DNA of 64,000 bases from Narthecium ossifragum. Taxonomy: Eukaryota; Streptophyta; Magnoliopsida; Dioscoreales; Nartheciaceae. The position numbers and the translations under genes are program-made. The stretch covers positions 1,336,866 to 1,400,865 of the forward strand of contig OY986965.1 in the NCBI GenBank assembly GCA_963920575.1. Direction: 5' to 3'. Positions 34,828 to 53,000 of this stretch are shown piece by piece. The notes beneath the pieces are model-generated. The model did no database searches. It was not told the origin of the DNA and worked only from the letters and a program-made list of their open reading frames with translations. Numbering within the stretch: position 1 is the first letter of the stretch; each line of letters starts with the position of its first letter.

Positions 34828-35112
34828 TCTATCTACCTTTGAGGTTTACAATCTAACTAGTGTGGTTTTTTAATTTTCTTCAAGATAAATTTGTTAAAAA
34901 ACACTATACGGATCTAATAGGAAAGTCGAGCTGGATGATCTTACCCGGATCCGATAGTCGGCCACCTTCAACAACCGCATCCGTTAGTCCACAGCAACAG
35001 TGACGTGCATATCCAGGAATCTTAAACCTCCCTAACTAATTAACCCCACTTAAACCTCCAATCAAAGCCAACGCCCCAAACGGAACCTCCCTCTCTCGAT
35101 CTCGACTCTATC

Positions 35113-35421
35113 ATGGCGGAGCGCCAGAAAGCATTCCGGATGGCCTTCTGGCCGCCGGAAAACCCGGCGGAGATGGCGGCGGCGGCTGGGAGATGTCCGG
35201 ATGAGGAGGTGGAGTCGAAGGAGGCGGCGGCGGCGAGGGGAAGAGGGTTGCGGGTGGCAGGGTACCGCGCGATCTCGGCGGAGGGGAGAGTGAGGGCGAC
35301 CGTGCGAGAGGGGATCCGGGGGATCACCTCACGGTGCTCCAATCTCATCAGGGCCCAAAACTCCAAACCGATCTCCAGCCGCTCCTCCTCCTCCTCCTCG
35401 TCATCGGCAGCACCGTCGTGA
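35113..35421 (+). CDS. Hypothetical small GC-rich protein
   Basis: A single open frame of 102 residues in a GC-rich island, with a good start context (ATCATGG). It opens MAERQKAFRMAFWPPENPAE, continues with an Ala/Gly/Arg-rich stretch and ends in a run of ten serines. I recognise no family. The GC content resembles that of the DUF761 gene at 25781 and HGSNAT exon 1, which favours a real gene. An antisense frame of 160 codons over the same island is less plausible because it starts outside it and has no sensible start context. Confidence 0.45.
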   Translation: MAERQKAFRMAFWPPENPAEMAAAAGRCPDEEVESKEAAAARGRGLRVAGYRAISAEGRVRATVREGIRGITSRCSNLIRAQNSKPISSRSSSSSSSSAAPS

Positions 35422-36325
35422 CCGGTGTGCCCTCGCCGTCGACGGTTTATTACTTCTTCGCCGGTGCGTATGTCATCATCAGAGCTAGCTGGAGTGAAGG
35501 AGGCCTCGCTTTGGGATGGCATTGTTGTAAATTACACGTACTTCATGGGTTCATTCGTATCCCAGTGTGTTACAAGAAATACATGTTGATTTCTTTTAAA
35601 TAAGTGTTTCATCCAAAAACGTCTATTTTTTGGAGTTTTTGTGTGACTCAAAGTGATCCCTTTGTTATTTTTAAAACGGGTAATTGATAAAAAACCTCAG
35701 TTTAATGAAACATTTTACTAAAAACCCCATTAGTAAATTTTCCAAACCACGATATTTCACAAATCCGGCTAATTATTATCAATTTTGACTTTGATTGACG
35801 AAATTTTGACAGATAAGCAGTTAACCCTCTTCTCTCTCCTAGTCTCTCTGTCTTTACCGTCGAGGTACTCGGCGAGGGTGGCGACGAGACGAGGCCATCC
35901 TCTCACGTCCAATTCCGGTGACCGGGGACTCACAAAGCTGCCCCCAAGCTCCCGTCGACTAGAAGAAGCCTAGCTCCTACATTGGTTGGATGGGACTCTG
36001 ACTTGCGAGAAGGGGTGACCTTCGCCTGGTCACGTGACCTGGTTGAGTCGAGCCGATGTTAGGCCGTCCAACGGCCCATGGATGAAGGGACCAGGCCTGT
36101 TCAATAACTTGATAAAGGCTTGTCAGAAAACTCAGGACGAAAGGTATATTTTAGCCGAACCATTTCCTATTACAATCAGGTCGGGCCCCAGATGTGGGCT
36201 CGAGCCCAACGTATTCACCTCAAATCAGGTCCGGTCCGTTCGACTCACCCACACCGCCTCTATTTCATTTTCCCGCGCTGGCCGGGTTCTCACAGAGAGA
36301 GAGAGAGATAGAGAGAGGGGCTACC
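35422..36325. promoter_or_regulatory. Promoter and 5'UTR region of the RecQ helicase gene
   Basis: AT-rich on the left, then a CT/GA-rich leader near 36295-36320 just before the RecQ start. Several short overlapping frames are present, but none has recognisable content. Confidence 0.4.
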
Positions 36326-41814
<5,489 letters not shown>

Positions 41815-42680
41815 TACTCACTTTGATTAAGTTGTGGTCATGCTTGATGATGGATGGAGTCCAGATACATTTTCAACCAAAATCGAACTAGTTGAAGCTG
41901 GAGTCTTCTCACTCAGTGTTGCTGAAGCGGATATTGGTGGATATGGAGGTCTGGTAAAACTGTTAAAAAAGGATGTCGAACATGAAGAACTACTATGTTT
42001 GATCACTCACTATCCGCTCTTCACCATTTGAATGTATTCTTTCTTGATCACTATCAGCAGATTCTGACATAGGAATGCTATAAAAGCTTTATGGATTTTG
42101 TTCCTCGGAATATATTTTAAGATCTTTTTTTAATCAACCTTATAAGGCATAGCGGATGGAGAGGGAACAAAACTCAATCTGTCTGACGATTAGGCCGGGT
42201 TTTCTTAGATCCAATAACCAATGATGAAGAGCTGAAAAAAGTGGATCAATCAAAACGGAGTCTATAGTGGAGAGGGAACAAAACTCAATCTGACGATAGG
42301 GGTTTTTTTTAGATCCGATAACCAAAGATGAAGAGTTAAAAATATAGACAATCCGATCCGAATGCATATACGGCTGTGTTTTCGACGGACCACACAAAGT
42401 CCTAGTCCTAGTCCTAGTTAGCTAAGTAATTCGTGGAAACTTACTAATTTCGAGTCCTACAAGGAGTCTTCTTCTCACAAGGAAAACAAAGAAAAAAAGG
42501 TCGTCCTTGTAGGCTACAAGGCTACAAAGGAATAAGATACCTACTGCTTGTCTGCTTACAAAGATTGCTAGCTATAAATACACCAAGTTTGTTATGCTTG
42601 CACTCGCAGCACCACTTCTCCCGAGAGCCATTATCGATCGAAGACCTGCAGCTAGCTACTCTCCTCTTGGATCCGCCGCC
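41815..42680. other. Intergenic region between RecQ and the F-box gene
   Basis: It holds the RecQ 3'UTR and the F-box promoter. A 25-30-bp direct repeat, GGAGAGGGAACAAAACTCAATCTG, starts near 42160 and 42272. A 65-codon frame at 41834-42031 has no recognisable content and is probably 3'UTR. Confidence 0.45.
42573..42580 (+). promoter_or_regulatory. TATA box of the F-box gene
   Basis: TATAAATA lies 101-108 bp before the ATG at 42681, in plain AT-rich sequence. Confidence 0.65.
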
Positions 42681-42950
42681 ATGGCAACAGAGCTCAAGAA
42701 GAACTGCGAAAGCACCAGCACCAGTGGAATTCCCACAGACGTTTTAATGCTGATAGTTCGATTTCTTGGCCCGAGTCCCAAGGATGTCGCCAGCTTCAGG
42801 GCAGCATGCAAGTCCTGCCGCTGGATCGCCGCCGAGGCCCACCTAACGTCGAGCACCAAGCAGAGGAAACCCCGCCGTTGCCGCTTCTATCACGACTCCA
42901 AAGCTCCTAGGGCTGCCGATAAGGGCGGCAGGTGCAAGCGAGGTCGATGA
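42681..42950 (+). CDS. F-box-only mini-protein
   Basis: An 89-residue single-exon frame starting in a strong context (GCCGCCATGG). Residues about 17-52 read as an F-box: IPTDVLMLIVRFLGPSPKD, then VASFRAACKSCRWIAAEA. F-box domains link substrate receptors to SKP1 in SCF ubiquitin ligases. The usual C-terminal substrate-binding repeats (kelch, LRR, FBA) are absent; instead a basic tail (KQRKPRRCRFYHD) leads to the stop. It could be a truncated F-box gene or a small protein acting as a competitor for SKP1; the latter is speculation. The frame is open further upstream, but the Kozak context and TATA distance favour this start. Confidence 0.65.
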   Translation: MATELKKNCESTSTSGIPTDVLMLIVRFLGPSPKDVASFRAACKSCRWIAAEAHLTSSTKQRKPRRCRFYHDSKAPRAADKGGRCKRGR

Positions 42951-43007
42951 GTGAGCGACCAGAGAGATTTTGTTTTGTTTCATGAGTCATGACGATATTG
43001 CTATTTT

Positions 43008-43124
43008 TTTTTTTTAATAGTTAAGCACGGCAGTGGAGAGAGTACCAAGCTGGAGTTGATAGAGGGTACCAACCTTCGAATCTGACACCTAAGCTGTCAT
43101 ACCGGACAAGCTAGGGGAGGTTGG
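43008..43124 (-). mobile_element. tRNA-derived SINE with an 18-bp target duplication
   Basis: TGACGATATTGCTATTTT occurs exactly at 42990-43007 and 43125-43142. Between them, on the minus strand, are an A-box-like TAGCTTGTCCGG, a B-box-like CAGATTCGAAGG and a terminal poly-A (poly-T at 43008-43015 on +). This is the standard structure of a SINE placed by target-primed reverse transcription. It lies just past the stop of the F-box gene, possibly in its 3'UTR. Confidence 0.85.
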
Positions 43125-43559
43125 TGACGATATTGCTATTTTGGCTTCTAAAGATTTGCCATTTTTTCTTTTGATATTTGTCTTCCTGCAAACAATTTTG
43201 CTAAAATATGAACCTGTTTGCATTATGCGATCTTTTTGTTACCATCTGATATGCGTCACACACAATTCTAGTGCACGGAGTTATGTACCACCCTGTTGTT
43301 TATTGCTGTACTTTTTTTTTTATTTTTTATGAGATAACCCAAAGGTGAGATTATTGGAAGAACTCTATTTCCATCAGATCGGTGTGAATGCAACAAACTT
43401 GGAGGCTCAGCTAGGGCCTGTTTGTTCGATCCAATTGCTCAATGAAGCGATGTATGATTTCTATAAAGCCCTAGTGCGGTTGTTACACAGCATCAAGCAT
43501 CGCATCTGATGAGGGTTTTAGCAGCCATACCAACAGTTTTAACGGCGGCCACATGAGCG

Positions 43560-44760
43560 CCGCTAATGTTTCAGCGGCGCCATTTTCCCTTGCCGTCGCT
43601 AAAATCGCCACTAAAAGTGGTTTTTGCCCTTTTTCGGTTGATTCAAGTGCTGAAGAAACGAGGAACTTAAAACATTTTGATTAATTAGGACAAAAAAGAA
43701 GATAAAATCCCCGGTTAACGACAAGCATAGCACCTTGCTGTTGTTGGTGTTCTTAGCTAACTATGATTTAAGACCATCTTTGGATTTAAAGAGCATTAGC
43801 GGCAGCGGCTGGAATTTAAAAGAGTATCCGCCGCTAAAAGTCACGATTAGACGACACTTTAGCTGGAAACTGATAAGTATTAGCGGCGGCGGCTGGAGAT
43901 TAAAAGAGTATCCGCCGCTAAAAGTCACGATTAGACGACATTTGGCTGGAAATCAAAAGAGTATTAGCGGCGACGGCTGGAAATTGAAGTTTCGAATATG
44001 TTTTTAAAACCTTTTCTAATGTATATATGCATGTGTCTACTATTATATTATGACTATTGGGCACCGACTTAATCCAATATAGGAGACGGAAGTTAGGAAA
44101 AAAAATGTTTCGATGCATAAATAATTTAATTAATTAAGTTCATTTTTTATTTATATAACATGGTATCAAAACAAAGAGATCGAAGGAACACTGAGAAGTA
44201 ATTAGTGTCGCCGCTAAAAGTCTTTTTTTTTTCTTCTAATTTCAAGTGCTAATGAATAAGTTGCAAGGTGTTGATTTTAAGTGCTGAAGAAAGGAGAAAT
44301 CTAAAATATTTTGCTTTAATACTGGGAAAAGAAGAAGACAAAATCGCCGTTTAACGACAAGCATCTTGCTAGAGTTGGTGTTCTTAGCTAACTATGATTT
44401 AAGACCTTCTTTGGATTCAATTCAGATTTGCAATTAAGTGTAAGGTTCTTCTGCAAATTAATTGTTCCTCAAGATTATAGATCAAATCCAAGCTTTCAAA
44501 TATAAAACATCCCCCAAGCCCATCATTTCCAACACCTAAAAACTCAAAATCACATGCACGAACTGCTACATGTATATGCAGAACCCATGCATGAAAAAAA
44601 AACAACGAAAATAACCACTTTTAGCGGCGATATTAGTGGCGTCCAGGAAAAATATCGCCGCTAAAGCATTACCGGCAACGAATTTGACGCCGCTAAAAGT
44701 GTCGGTACGGCCGCTAATACTATTGACCCTGCAGGCTGCAGCGGCGCTTGGGCATATTAT
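43560..44760. mobile_element. CACTA-like or similar DNA transposon remnants (TAGCGGCG motifs)
   Basis: The motif TTTTAGCGGCG or its complement recurs near 43545, 43600, 43798, 43882, 43910, 43966, 44205, 44615, 44660 and 44690 in both orientations. Such motifs are known as subterminal repeats of plant CACTA/En-Spm elements. About 150 bp near 43640-43790 is repeated near 44260-44425 (shared wording AACGACAAGCAT and TTCTTAGCTAACTATGAT). No transposase frame or CACTA terminus was identified. Confidence 0.5.
43790..43995. repeat. 84-bp tandem repeat, about 2.4 copies
   Basis: Copies start near 43798, 43882 and 43966, each beginning AGCGGC. The full copies share AAAAGAGTATCCGCCGC and CACGATTAGACGACA. 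Because 84 is a multiple of three, a frame at 43735-44007 stays open and repeats ISG..GW..KEYPPLKV. I take that as a by-product of the repeat. Confidence 0.85.
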
Positions 44761-46139
44761 AGCTAAGCTCAGCTGGAGGCTGGTTATCACACTGCCCGAT
44801 AGTTATTGGGCCGGGCCTTCACATGTAAATGTAATCGTTCATTCATGAACATTGATATGAGGCTAATGAGGTGATTGATAGTTAGAGCTCCTCTACTTGA
44901 TATGTTGCTGGTGATTAATATCTATCTAAGAAGCTTCTCTTTAATGAATTAAACTTTCAATTAACGTGTATGTTTGGATTTAACTGTAAACACTAGAAAA
45001 GTTGTATTTGTATGAAGTTCATATGAATGAAGTCGAACCTCATTCCATCAACTTCATTTGTTAGAGTTCTACCAACTTCTTCGGATAACTTCCATTGTTG
45101 TTTCCTATTGATCGACACTTTTGTCCAAGAGATCGATATTAAAATTATAGGTTTTGCATTTTATGATGAAGTAACTTAGCATGGAAAATAAATGATTGGT
45201 CTAAATAATAAGCGCACACATCAATTGCATGTTGGTTAGGTTTCTTCCTCAATTTGATTAGGATTACTGACTGAACTAGCTTTCATTTACACGCATCCCT
45301 AGATTGGAATAGAGGGAATTTACGAGCAAAACTTTTGCTGACGGATTACAAATGAAGAAGAATGGGGTGTTATGTTATCACAGAACCACTTCATCAACTA
45401 TTTTTGTTCTTTGAATCAATACCTTTTCTCTGATACCATTTTGGCATTACAAGTGTTCATTAGCCTAACTTCCATTAGAATTAGGATCTCCGCTACGAAT
45501 TATCATGGATATTTCCTTAAAGAAGCGGCACCTAAATCCACGACGTTGAACTCCCGCTCTGATATACCATTTTGACTCTACCACTCAACCAAACGCTTTC
45601 TAAAGATGAAATATGTTACGAATTCAGAGTTTTTGGACGACGAGTTTTACTCCTCTTTTTTAGGCATTTGTGGGTATTTAACAATTGTTGTTTTAAGCTT
45701 TGTCAGCTAATAAGTCCTTGGACCCTCTCTTCTAAAATCTAAACTTTATCACACTAAACATTTATTTCAGAATTTTGATAAGTGATTCATGCTTTGTAGG
45801 TAGTTTGATGCAAATAGGTTGTGTTGATAGATGCGTGCATCAAGATGCGTGTCACATAACATTCATAATTGGAGTGCCAGAACTATCCTGATTATATGTA
45901 CCCATGTGTAGCTGCATTAAGGACAATAGAATGGAAGGACCTGTAAAATGCCGCTTGTTAGCTATATGAGAACAATAGGTAGTCTAAAACTAAGACTAAT
46001 TTTTGCAACAAACAAACAGTCACAGTAGCATTGCTTGTTGCCGAATGATTCATTACGGAAAAGGGCTTTCAATGGGTCATCTAAAGAATCTAACTATCAT
46101 CTGTACTCGCTGCTCCATTCCCACGACATCAAAGACTCA

Positions 46140-46780
46140 TCAGTCTTCATTCTCTGCAACCGATACTTTGCTCAGCCTGCTCGGAGTCGACTTTGTGTCT
46201 TTGCTCCCTAACCGTCTCCCAACAGTCCGACGGCGGTCGGAACCAAACACGGCTCGCTGCGCCACTGCACCAGAGTAAGGATGTGCCGCCACCGCCGGCA
46301 CGGTGCATTTGTTGCTCTGTGCAGTGTCCCCCTGGTTGCTCTTGTACATGTTGGAGGTCTCTTTGGCATTGGGCATTCTTCGATTCCTGGAGAGCCTGTG
46401 ACAAACTAGAAGAAGAATAGATTTGAGTCTCCTGTATGCCATTCTGATAGCTGATAATGTGATTTATAGTTGCAGCAAAAGAGTACAAGGAACCAGAGAA
46501 GCTGGGCGGCTGAGGAGGACAAAGATAGACTACCGAAAGTTGCGAACCTTATCATACCTTCACTGGTGGTGTATGCTTTGACTCTCTTGCAAGATAAGAA
46601 AGTGCCTATGGATGGCAATCCTTCCTGTGGAAGCAAAAGCGACGGGAGAATCTCAGCAACTAAAAGATCACAAGCTTACCCCATGCAACCGGCCATTCGC
46701 GCGGTGCATTGGATCATCCTGATAGGGATTTCAAATGATTCAGGTGACAAAAAATCTTGGACCACATCAACCAGGTGATG
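46140..46780 (-). other. Unresolved possible small spliced gene
   Basis: On the minus strand there are plausible exon-like pieces with splice sites: a piece near 46675-46717 ending before GTAAGC, a piece near 46577-46660 ending before GTATGA (containing EGLPSIGTFLSCKRVKAYTTSE in two parts), and a GC-rich last piece ending at the stop near 46140 (CTVPAVAAHPYSGAVAQRAV). The frames look protein-like, but I know no family and cannot prove the exon chain. Confidence 0.2.
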
Positions 46781-47060
46781 TAACAGAGATAATCACAATA
46801 ATAAACGTAGGGAGGATGGACTTTTAACTTTGGTGACAAATTGTAGAACTCATTCATAGAATACAGCTTTGACAAACATGATCACCGATCCGGTGTACCC
46901 TGATTTTGACTGTGAGTATGTTATGTACAAAAATAAATCATAAAATTACATGGTTGTGTGATCCATCTGTAGTCTTGTGTGTATATCTTCTATGTAGAGA
47001 GCACCAGCAAGGAGCCGACGGTACCAATTTCCAGCAAAACAAACAGATGCTGCCCTTCAT

Positions 47061-50000
47061 CTACAGCTTCAAGTATATGCCTTTAATGTGGAGGAAACCG
47101 GCAAGAAGGCACCAGAACAGAATCTCCACCAAAACAAATGCTAGAGTTCCCCACCTCTCCGAATGAACGATGGTCTGGAGCAGAGCTTCGGTCAAGTTTA
47201 CCTGCCACACAAACAGTATAATTCAAGACATAAGTATGTTTTGCTATGTTCCTCCACGATTCCAAAAATGGGCAGAACAATTCAGACATATAAATACATC
47301 TCAACCTGTGCTTTTGCCAGCATTGTGTAGGTGGATGCATAGGTGATTTTCTTGTGCGAGAATCCGATTTATCATGAGAACCTATATTGGCAAGTGCATT
47401 ACCGTTGTGAAGGTTTAACATTAGGATAACTTTTAAACAGGTTTTTTAAAGTGGGTCCACATTTATAGGTGGACATGAACTGCACAGCAGGCTCACTTTA
47501 AATAGTAACAAGCTCTCTCTCCATGCTATAAAAACAATCATCAACACCCTTAATCACTGAAATTTCATGCAAATTTCTACTATATTTTTTGTACTAGGGT
47601 CAAGTGGCAAATATATCAACACATAATTATATGGAAGAAAGTGATGGTTACTTTCACTCGAAATAGTGAGCTTGTTTCATAATGTTGAACTCTAAATAGA
47701 CTTGGGGAACAAATTATACATGAATTACAAGACGAGAACAAGAGAGAGATACCAGGTTATTTGCAGGTGACCGCCAATAAAAACCTTGGACAGCAGCTGG
47801 AAATAGCTCACAAGCTGCCAAAGAATAGACAATGAGAGCATTCATGCCCATCCACTGAAGTAACACGAAAGGCCACCTTAAACCTTTATAATCAACCTGC
47901 GCGAAACATGACTATCAATAACAGTGCTAACATTTACCAAACTGAAGGAGCATGCCAGCTTGTCAAAACCAAAACAGGGAAAATGCTAAGGTGCAGGACT
48001 ATTTTTACAATACCTACCATTTCGTATAGATTCCTCTACATAGAAGTGATGCTTGGATTTCCATTTACCATTATCTTGAACAATTCAATGAGCAACCAAT
48101 TTCATGAATCACTTATAAAACAATATATGTTATAGACACTAAAACAACTAAAGCAGACCAAATATTACACATATTTCAAGGGCTTACTATGTAGTATACA
48201 ACAGTTAAGACCAGCCCAGACACCCCTCCTGTCAGAAACGTATAGCTCAACGTATACAATGGCTTACTGAAAGGCATGCCTGAAAGGAATGAAACGAAAG
48301 GCACACAACTGAGTACAAGAACTTTAAACAATAAAAAATCATCTAATTTGTATATACTTGTATATACTCAATTTACCTAATATGTATACCGCATATCCAC
48401 AAAGTAGAAGTACCAAAGATGTGATTGACCAATATAGCATTCTTTGTCCATGACTCTATAGGAGAAGAAAACAAAATCAAGTGGTGAAAGCATCCATAAG
48501 AAAACATAAAACTTCGCATCAACCAATAGTACAAAAAAAATAAAAAGCAACGACCATAATAAGTGAGAATTCTACATTTTTGCCACACCAATATAATTCT
48601 AATTACTTATAATTGCGATTACCTTTTTCATCGCAAATCAAACAAATGGCACATATATTACAAAAACAACATCTCAATCGCATATATTAATTTCAAGAAT
48701 ACAGCCCTTGAGTAGCTCAAGTGTTCAGTACCCAGTGGTGGCAATGGGTTGGTCCTGGGTCCAATTCCCAAGCACTCAAATTTGTTGGAAATGTAGGGCA
48801 TTTGCCCTCCTAAGCCATAATAAAAGGCTTAACTAATAATAATAATAATTCAAGAATGAGTCTGCAAGAAACTTATGAGAAGCAAATATGTCCATATCTT
48901 GAAAATGAAATATTTTGTGATAAAACGACTTTTGGCAACTAATTGACACTTTACCTTAAAATGAATGAGCAAATGGCCAAAGTGTAATCCAGCAAAACAT
49001 GTCACAGCAGCCATTAATGAGCTGATAAAACATTTAATCAAGGGAAAAGACTCAGCAACAATGAGGTAATTTTAAATTGCAAGAAGTCTGATTGTAATCA
49101 AAGTAGTCAACTACCTCAAAATACCCTCAGGATCAAATGGGGCAAGGCACCAGCCAGGCGAATTTGGTGGAAGGGGCCCATAATCAGGAGAGTTTAGACT
49201 ACAATCCTGCCAAAACAAAATGTTTAAGTGAGGGCTTAGTTAATGCTGATGCACAAGGCAAATTAGCCATAATTATCATTTGAACAGAACTAAGAACCTT
49301 AGTTCTTCGATACACCGGATGCTGATAAAGATGCCTCTCACCGAGAAAAACCCGATCGATCAGGCCAACAGAATTGCAAGGAGGCCCAAGGCTACCCTGC
49401 AGTCCACAATGCACCTACCAATTGGCACATGCAAGTCCATAAATATTCTGAGAAGGCCAACAATTTGAAAAGAACAGAAAATGCTACACATGTATCTCAG
49501 TTATAAAAGATGAAGTTAAGAAAAACAAAAGTTGGAAGCCCTCGCAAGGGATAAGACTTGGATTTCTATTAGGGTCAAAAGAGGACAACTAGACCAAATA
49601 TCAAATGGTGATCAGTAGTCAATTAGAATGTGCAAGCTGACAATCACAACAGACATACCAACAGTAGGAAAAACAAAGAAGGATTCAAAGAGTTAAGGGT
49701 TTGAAATTGTAAATTATGCTATGAGTAATAGAACTTCTCTCACTTACATGGAAAATATTGTCAATGCCCAATAAGAAACTAGGCCAGCTATATTGGCCTG
49801 TTTTACCAAAATATATGCAGTGAAGCTAGTTGTCCACGTAGGTGAACAAAGCATGTGCAGTAGCAAGAATGGATTTCAGGGAAACAGGAACGATATCGTT
49901 AAGGTTGATAAGAAGCTTGACCATAATCAGTATATTCATGAAATAGCCTCATGCTCAACAAATCTCACTAACAGACTGTGATGCCTCGCCAGCTTCAAGA

Positions 50001-53000
50001 ATCACCACCTGAAGTTGACGACGACGCCTAGGAATCACCACCTAGGGTTTTCTTTGGAATAACCACCAAAGAAGGGAAAACAAGCAAAAGCTTTTTTTAT
50101 CAAAATCATCATCCCCTGTAAAGATGGAGGGAGGCTCATATATATAGGAGATGAAGCGGATTCAACCCAATCGGCTACTACAATCCAGACTCAGTACAAT
50201 AACTCAACCAACTGAATTAAAATAAGCAAACAAGACTCAAATCCTAACAAATAACAAGACTCAACCAAATAACAAGACTTGACCCAACAAATGAACTCAA
50301 TCCTCATCCATCCACAAGCTCACTAGTGGACCTCTCCATCGGCGGCGAAAGTAAACGCGGTCGAATTGGCCTCTGGTGTCCGCACCAGACTGTTTATTAC
50401 ATTCACTCGCACCATGATTGCAGTACTAGGGACAGCAAAGGGTGAGTAATTGACTTCAAAAGTTAATGCCGAAAGATTATCTCAAGCAGGAATGAGACAT
50501 TGGTTACTAGCAAGCTTTGGAGCCTCTGGAAGCAAGTGTGGGAGCTGATGCAAGTTTCCAAATGGAAGCACCACTTCAACTAGCATCTTTGATGTCATTA
50601 CTTGAAAAGAGTAGGACAGTTCTTGCTCTTAAGCTAGAAGAAACTTATTGACCTGGAGTTCGATCACTAAAAAATAGTACTTATTTCTAATGCAAGCATC
50701 GATCAATCAGTAGTACCTAAGTTGAAATATGAATACATTAAACGGATTCAAGCTTACAGTCTCAGTGTGACTGGATGAGGTGGAATTACTGCTTGGAACT
50801 TCAAAATACCAATCGGGGAGATAGAGCCCGTAAAGCAAGCCAACATACATAGCAGTGAGTAAGACAGCAACAATCCTTCAGAAAGCAGGAAAGCAAAAAC
50901 AATCATCTTAGTAGAAACCAACAGTAAGGATTTATGAAAGTCAATAATCAAATTATTGGAATCTTTCATTTAAGCAGAGCACGAGCGGCCGCAATCTTTC
51001 ATAAACTTGTCAGCATGAAACTCTATGAAAGCAAAACAGACTAAAAACGGGTAATTTTTTCCTCTAACATGTTATTGTTAATAATAGAAAAAGAGAGAAG
51101 AACTGAAGACTTATACTTAAAATAAAATTACCATTACTTTAAACATAATAGTTGACTATACAAATTCCCTCTTGTTCACTTTGGACTTGTATTCTTTACT
51201 TAGTAAAGCAGTAGTACTTCACATTACTAGTTAATCAGCAGTCACAAAGGTAATAGAAACACAGTAGGCACAGAGATCAATCCACGATAAACATGAGCAA
51301 TAGATAAACTCTTTGTCCTAAAATATCCTAAATGACTGCATTGTGACACTGTAAGTTGACTACACTTCAATAAGAACAATAGCCCTCTTTGATTGAAACA
51401 TTTGAGCATCAGAGTCCAACAGATTCAATCATGGTTATCATTACACATCCTGTACGACATGTCCTTAATGAGGAAAGTAGATCATGACAATTGCTTCAAA
51501 TGTGTTAAAAAAGCGCAAAAGGCAAATTAGTAATGCCACTCGCTCTAGTAAATATGATCTCTCAAATTTCACCTTCAGGCTTTTCCACCATTTTGCACAA
51601 AACCTTATAAAGAATGGATTCAAAACAACACCAAAAGGTTTTTTAAAGGACACTCCCATGAGACAAATTTGTTAGGTGGCTCACACAATTTGGAATTGGA
51701 AATTTACCCACAGTAACACTTGTCTTAAAGGCTTTGCCTTATGTGTTATATGGTACAGTAACTACTTATGCTCTCAGTTTTTGATAGCATTTACAAAGAA
51801 GCAATATACACTTGCAAACTTCAAACATAATGCACCAAATCTCATCCTTTTGACTCTCCTAGCAATAATTTTTCTTAGTTCGAATGGCTGTTGTTGTTCC
51901 AATGAACTATATTGCCTCTTACTTCGGAAACTAAAAATAAATAAAACAGTGACACCTTGAACTGCCTCAAGCTTTATGTCTTTGACGCTTAAAAGACAGA
52001 CCTGTCCTAATCCTCCCATTTAAGGACAAATATATCCATCATTCTAAAAGATGATGTCACCTAAACAATGAAAGCATGAAAAAAAGTTCATTAACTTTGA
52101 ACTATATTGCCTCTTACTTGGGAAACTAAAAATAAATAAAACAGTCACACCTTGAACTGCCTCAAGCTTTATGTCTTTGACGCTTAAAAGACAGACCTGT
52201 CCTAATCCTTCCATTTAAGGACAAATATATCCATCATTCTAAATGATGATATCACCTAAACAATGAAAAGCATGAAAAAATTTCATTAACTTTGAGAATA
52301 AGTGATACTTATAGACCTAGATCAACATCATTAAGGGGGCGTTTGGTTGGTGGAATCGTGTGATGCATGGGATCATAGGATGCATGCATCAAGTGGTGCA
52401 TGCATCGGGCGGTAGATGCACGTGTTTGATTGTCTTTTGGATCAGCCGATGCACTCTGATCCTATATATATATATATATATATACATATTAAAATATATT
52501 ATATATATGAATAATATATATTATATATATATTAAAATATATTCAATAAAGTTATGTAAACATTAAAATTATGTGAATATTATTTTAATCTCAATAAAGT
52601 CATTATATTATTTTAATCTCAATAATATATATATATTATTCATATAATGTTCACATAATGATGCAATAAAGTTAAATTTTAATATATATCAAAATATTAT
52701 TCATATAATGTTATATATATATATATATAAAATCACATAATGTTATATATATTATCATATAATGTTATATATATATTATTCATATAATGCTCACATAATA
52801 ATGCAATAAAGTTAAATTTTAATATATATATATTAAAATATTATATATATTATTCATGTAATATATATTAAAATTTTAATGTATATATATTAAAATTTAA
52901 CTTTATTGAATCATTATGTGAACATTATATGAATTATATATATATTATTGAGATTAAAATATTATAATGACTTTATTGAGATTAAAATAATGTTCACATA

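Larger units (their letters stand above)
32797..35112. other. Transposon-rich intergenic region
   Basis: No gene is supported. The stretch contains the right arm of the split inverted repeat, a hairpin element (about 33015-33145), a Tourist-like MITE (33257-33407) and a candidate solo LTR (33657-34827). The last ~280 bp probably holds the promoter of the small gene at 35113. Confidence 0.5.
42951..47060. other. Intergenic region with a SINE and CACTA-like repeats
   Basis: A SINE lies at 43008-43124. From about 43500 to 44760 there are many TAGCGGCG/CGCCGCTAAAA motifs, an 84-bp tandem repeat and a direct duplication. The stretch 44770-46000 is AT-rich and empty to my eye. The stretch 46140-46780 is richer in GC and has frames on both strands that I could not resolve. 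Confidence 0.45.

Noticed and set aside
35040..35522. 160-codon antisense frame over the GC-rich island
   Set aside because: It is a shadow of the plus-strand frame at 35113-35421, which has the better start context; GC-rich DNA keeps several frames open.
43735..44007. Open frame with internal amino-acid repeats
   Set aside because: The repeats come from an 84-bp DNA repeat that happens to be a multiple of three; the DNA is transposon-like and no gene structure surrounds it.
52360..52566. Frame rich in Tyr and Ile
   Set aside because: It translates the TA-rich centre of a MITE.
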